Both the position numbers and the translations under genes were made by a program. From a virus: 38,320 nt of DNA. The notes beneath the pieces are model-generated. The model was given only the letters and a program-made list of their open reading frames with translations, was not told where the DNA came from and ran no database searches. The DNA lies in IMG/VR virus record IMGVR_UViG_3300029910_000060, positions 1-38,320 of that record, one strand, 5' to 3'. This document shows positions 37,887 through 38,320 of this stretch, one piece after another (position 1 is the first letter of the stretch; the number at the start of each line of letters is the position of its first letter).

Positions 37887-38320
37887 GTGCGCAAAAACCG
37901 TTTGGCCGAACTGATCGGCTCGTTGTTCCCGGCGATTCAGGGCCAAACCCCGACACTCGCAGATAACGGCTCGATGCCGGATCAAATCAGCCTTATCAAC
38001 GCCCTCATTTCAGTGAACCCCTGGCCGGCGACTTCCTATAATGCCGCGACCAACACGACCGGATTCACCGCAACGCAACAACAAGTTATGGCAGCGGAGC
38101 AGTCGTACTTGAACTTAACCGGTACGCTCGGCGCAGGCGCAGCGCTTACCCTTCCGACTGTCGCAGCCTTGCTCGCTACCCTCACCCCGCAACAGGCGCA
38201 AGTCGGCTCGACTGTTGTGCTTCGCGTCATCAATAGTTCGGGCGGCGCATTCGCGTGGACCGTCACCACGAATACCGGTTGGACGCTTAGCGGCACGCAA
38301 AGCATCGCGCAGAACACATG
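37887..38320 (+). CDS. 5' part of head/structural protein with N-terminal LFPA motif
   Basis: The gene starts at GTG 37887 behind TAGGAG (37875-37880). The N-terminus LAELIGSLFPAIQG matches the LFPG segment of the next two gene products. A Thr/Ala/Leu-rich helical part follows (about 80-105, GAGAALTLPTVAALLATLTPQQAQ), then the beta-rich end. The frame runs off the contig and continues at bases 3-212, giving about 172 residues. Role unknown; position suggests a head decoration, spike or internal head protein. Confidence 0.75.
   Translation, partial: MRKNRLAELIGSLFPAIQGQTPTLADNGSMPDQISLINALISVNPWPATSYNAATNTTGFTATQQQVMAAEQSYLNLTGTLGAGAALTLPTVAALLATLTPQQAQVGSTVVLRVINSSGGAFAWTVTTNTGWTLSGTQSIAQNT
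38195..38320. repeat. Right copy of 126-bp terminal direct repeat
   Basis: It is identical to 2-127. Joining the two ends restores one open reading frame, so the molecule is circular or circularly permuted, with a unit length of about 38,194 bp. Confidence 0.9.

Noticed and set aside
1-38320. tRNA genes, CRISPR arrays, integrase, transposase or toxin-antitoxin pair
   Set aside because: I looked for cloverleaf-like stretches, spaced direct repeats, and tyrosine or serine recombinase motifs and found none I could support.

Overview
The window is an essentially complete double-stranded DNA phage genome, presented as a linear contig whose two ends overlap. Bases 2-127 are repeated exactly at 38195-38320, and one open reading frame starts near the right end (37887) and finishes at the left end (212). 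The molecule is therefore circular or circularly permuted, with a unit length of about 38.19 kb. Virion architecture suggests a podovirus-like particle: an N4-gp56-type major capsid protein, a large portal, a short set of connector and nozzle genes, long low-complexity internal (ejection) proteins, and no tape measure or tail sheath. High GC, SD-led genes and the style of the accessory genes suggest a Gram-negative, possibly betaproteobacterial, host. The spanin pair confirms an outer membrane. The exact host cannot be read from the sequence.

Layout. (1) Rightward virion arc, 31.2 kb through the junction to 13.9 kb: terminase large subunit, four small mostly basic proteins, portal, an HExxH metallopeptidase, fibre-like proteins, a canonical sigma70 promoter, then three consecutive genes sharing an N-terminal LFPG motif (head protein, scaffold-like protein, major capsid protein), connector genes, a nozzle-like protein and a Gly-rich fibre. 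These are followed by a lysis cassette (holin candidates, T4-type endolysin, Rz/Rz1), a 2-oxoglutarate oxygenase plus cupin pair, and three large ejection-type proteins. An antisense HNH endonuclease interrupts the arc at 3973-4431. (2) 13.9-16.3 kb: a small secreted protein, a PurD-like ATP-grasp enzyme, a basic 50-residue protein and a possible small terminase. (3) Leftward replication operon, 25.1 to 16.2 kb, from a consensus promoter: DUF2800-type nuclease, DUF2815-type ssDNA-binding protein, family A DNA polymerase, a frameshifted DUF7666-type protein, several tiny overlapping genes, VRR-NUC nuclease, SNF2-like helicase and unknowns. (4) Rightward early/accessory arc, 25.2-30.3 kb: an Ala/Ser/Trp/Glu repeat protein, a YdaS/Cro-like regulator, small unknowns, an AlpA-like regulator, a PPC-motif methylase-like protein and a primase-polymerase/RepA-type helicase. 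The helicase is followed by 10-bp iteron-like repeats and a long inverted repeat that look like a replication origin. (5) A short leftward module at 30.4-31.0 kb.

Four promoters, three leftward and one rightward, carry the same 18-bp element (TTTTGCAAYTGCTATAGT), with a near-palindromic GCARYTGC abutting the -10 box. They drive small accessory genes in separate parts of the genome, which suggests one phage-encoded regulator controls them. No integrase, CI-like repressor, tRNA or CRISPR array was recognised. An AlpA-like gene without an integrase leaves lifestyle open. No stretch over 300 bases lacks a gene.
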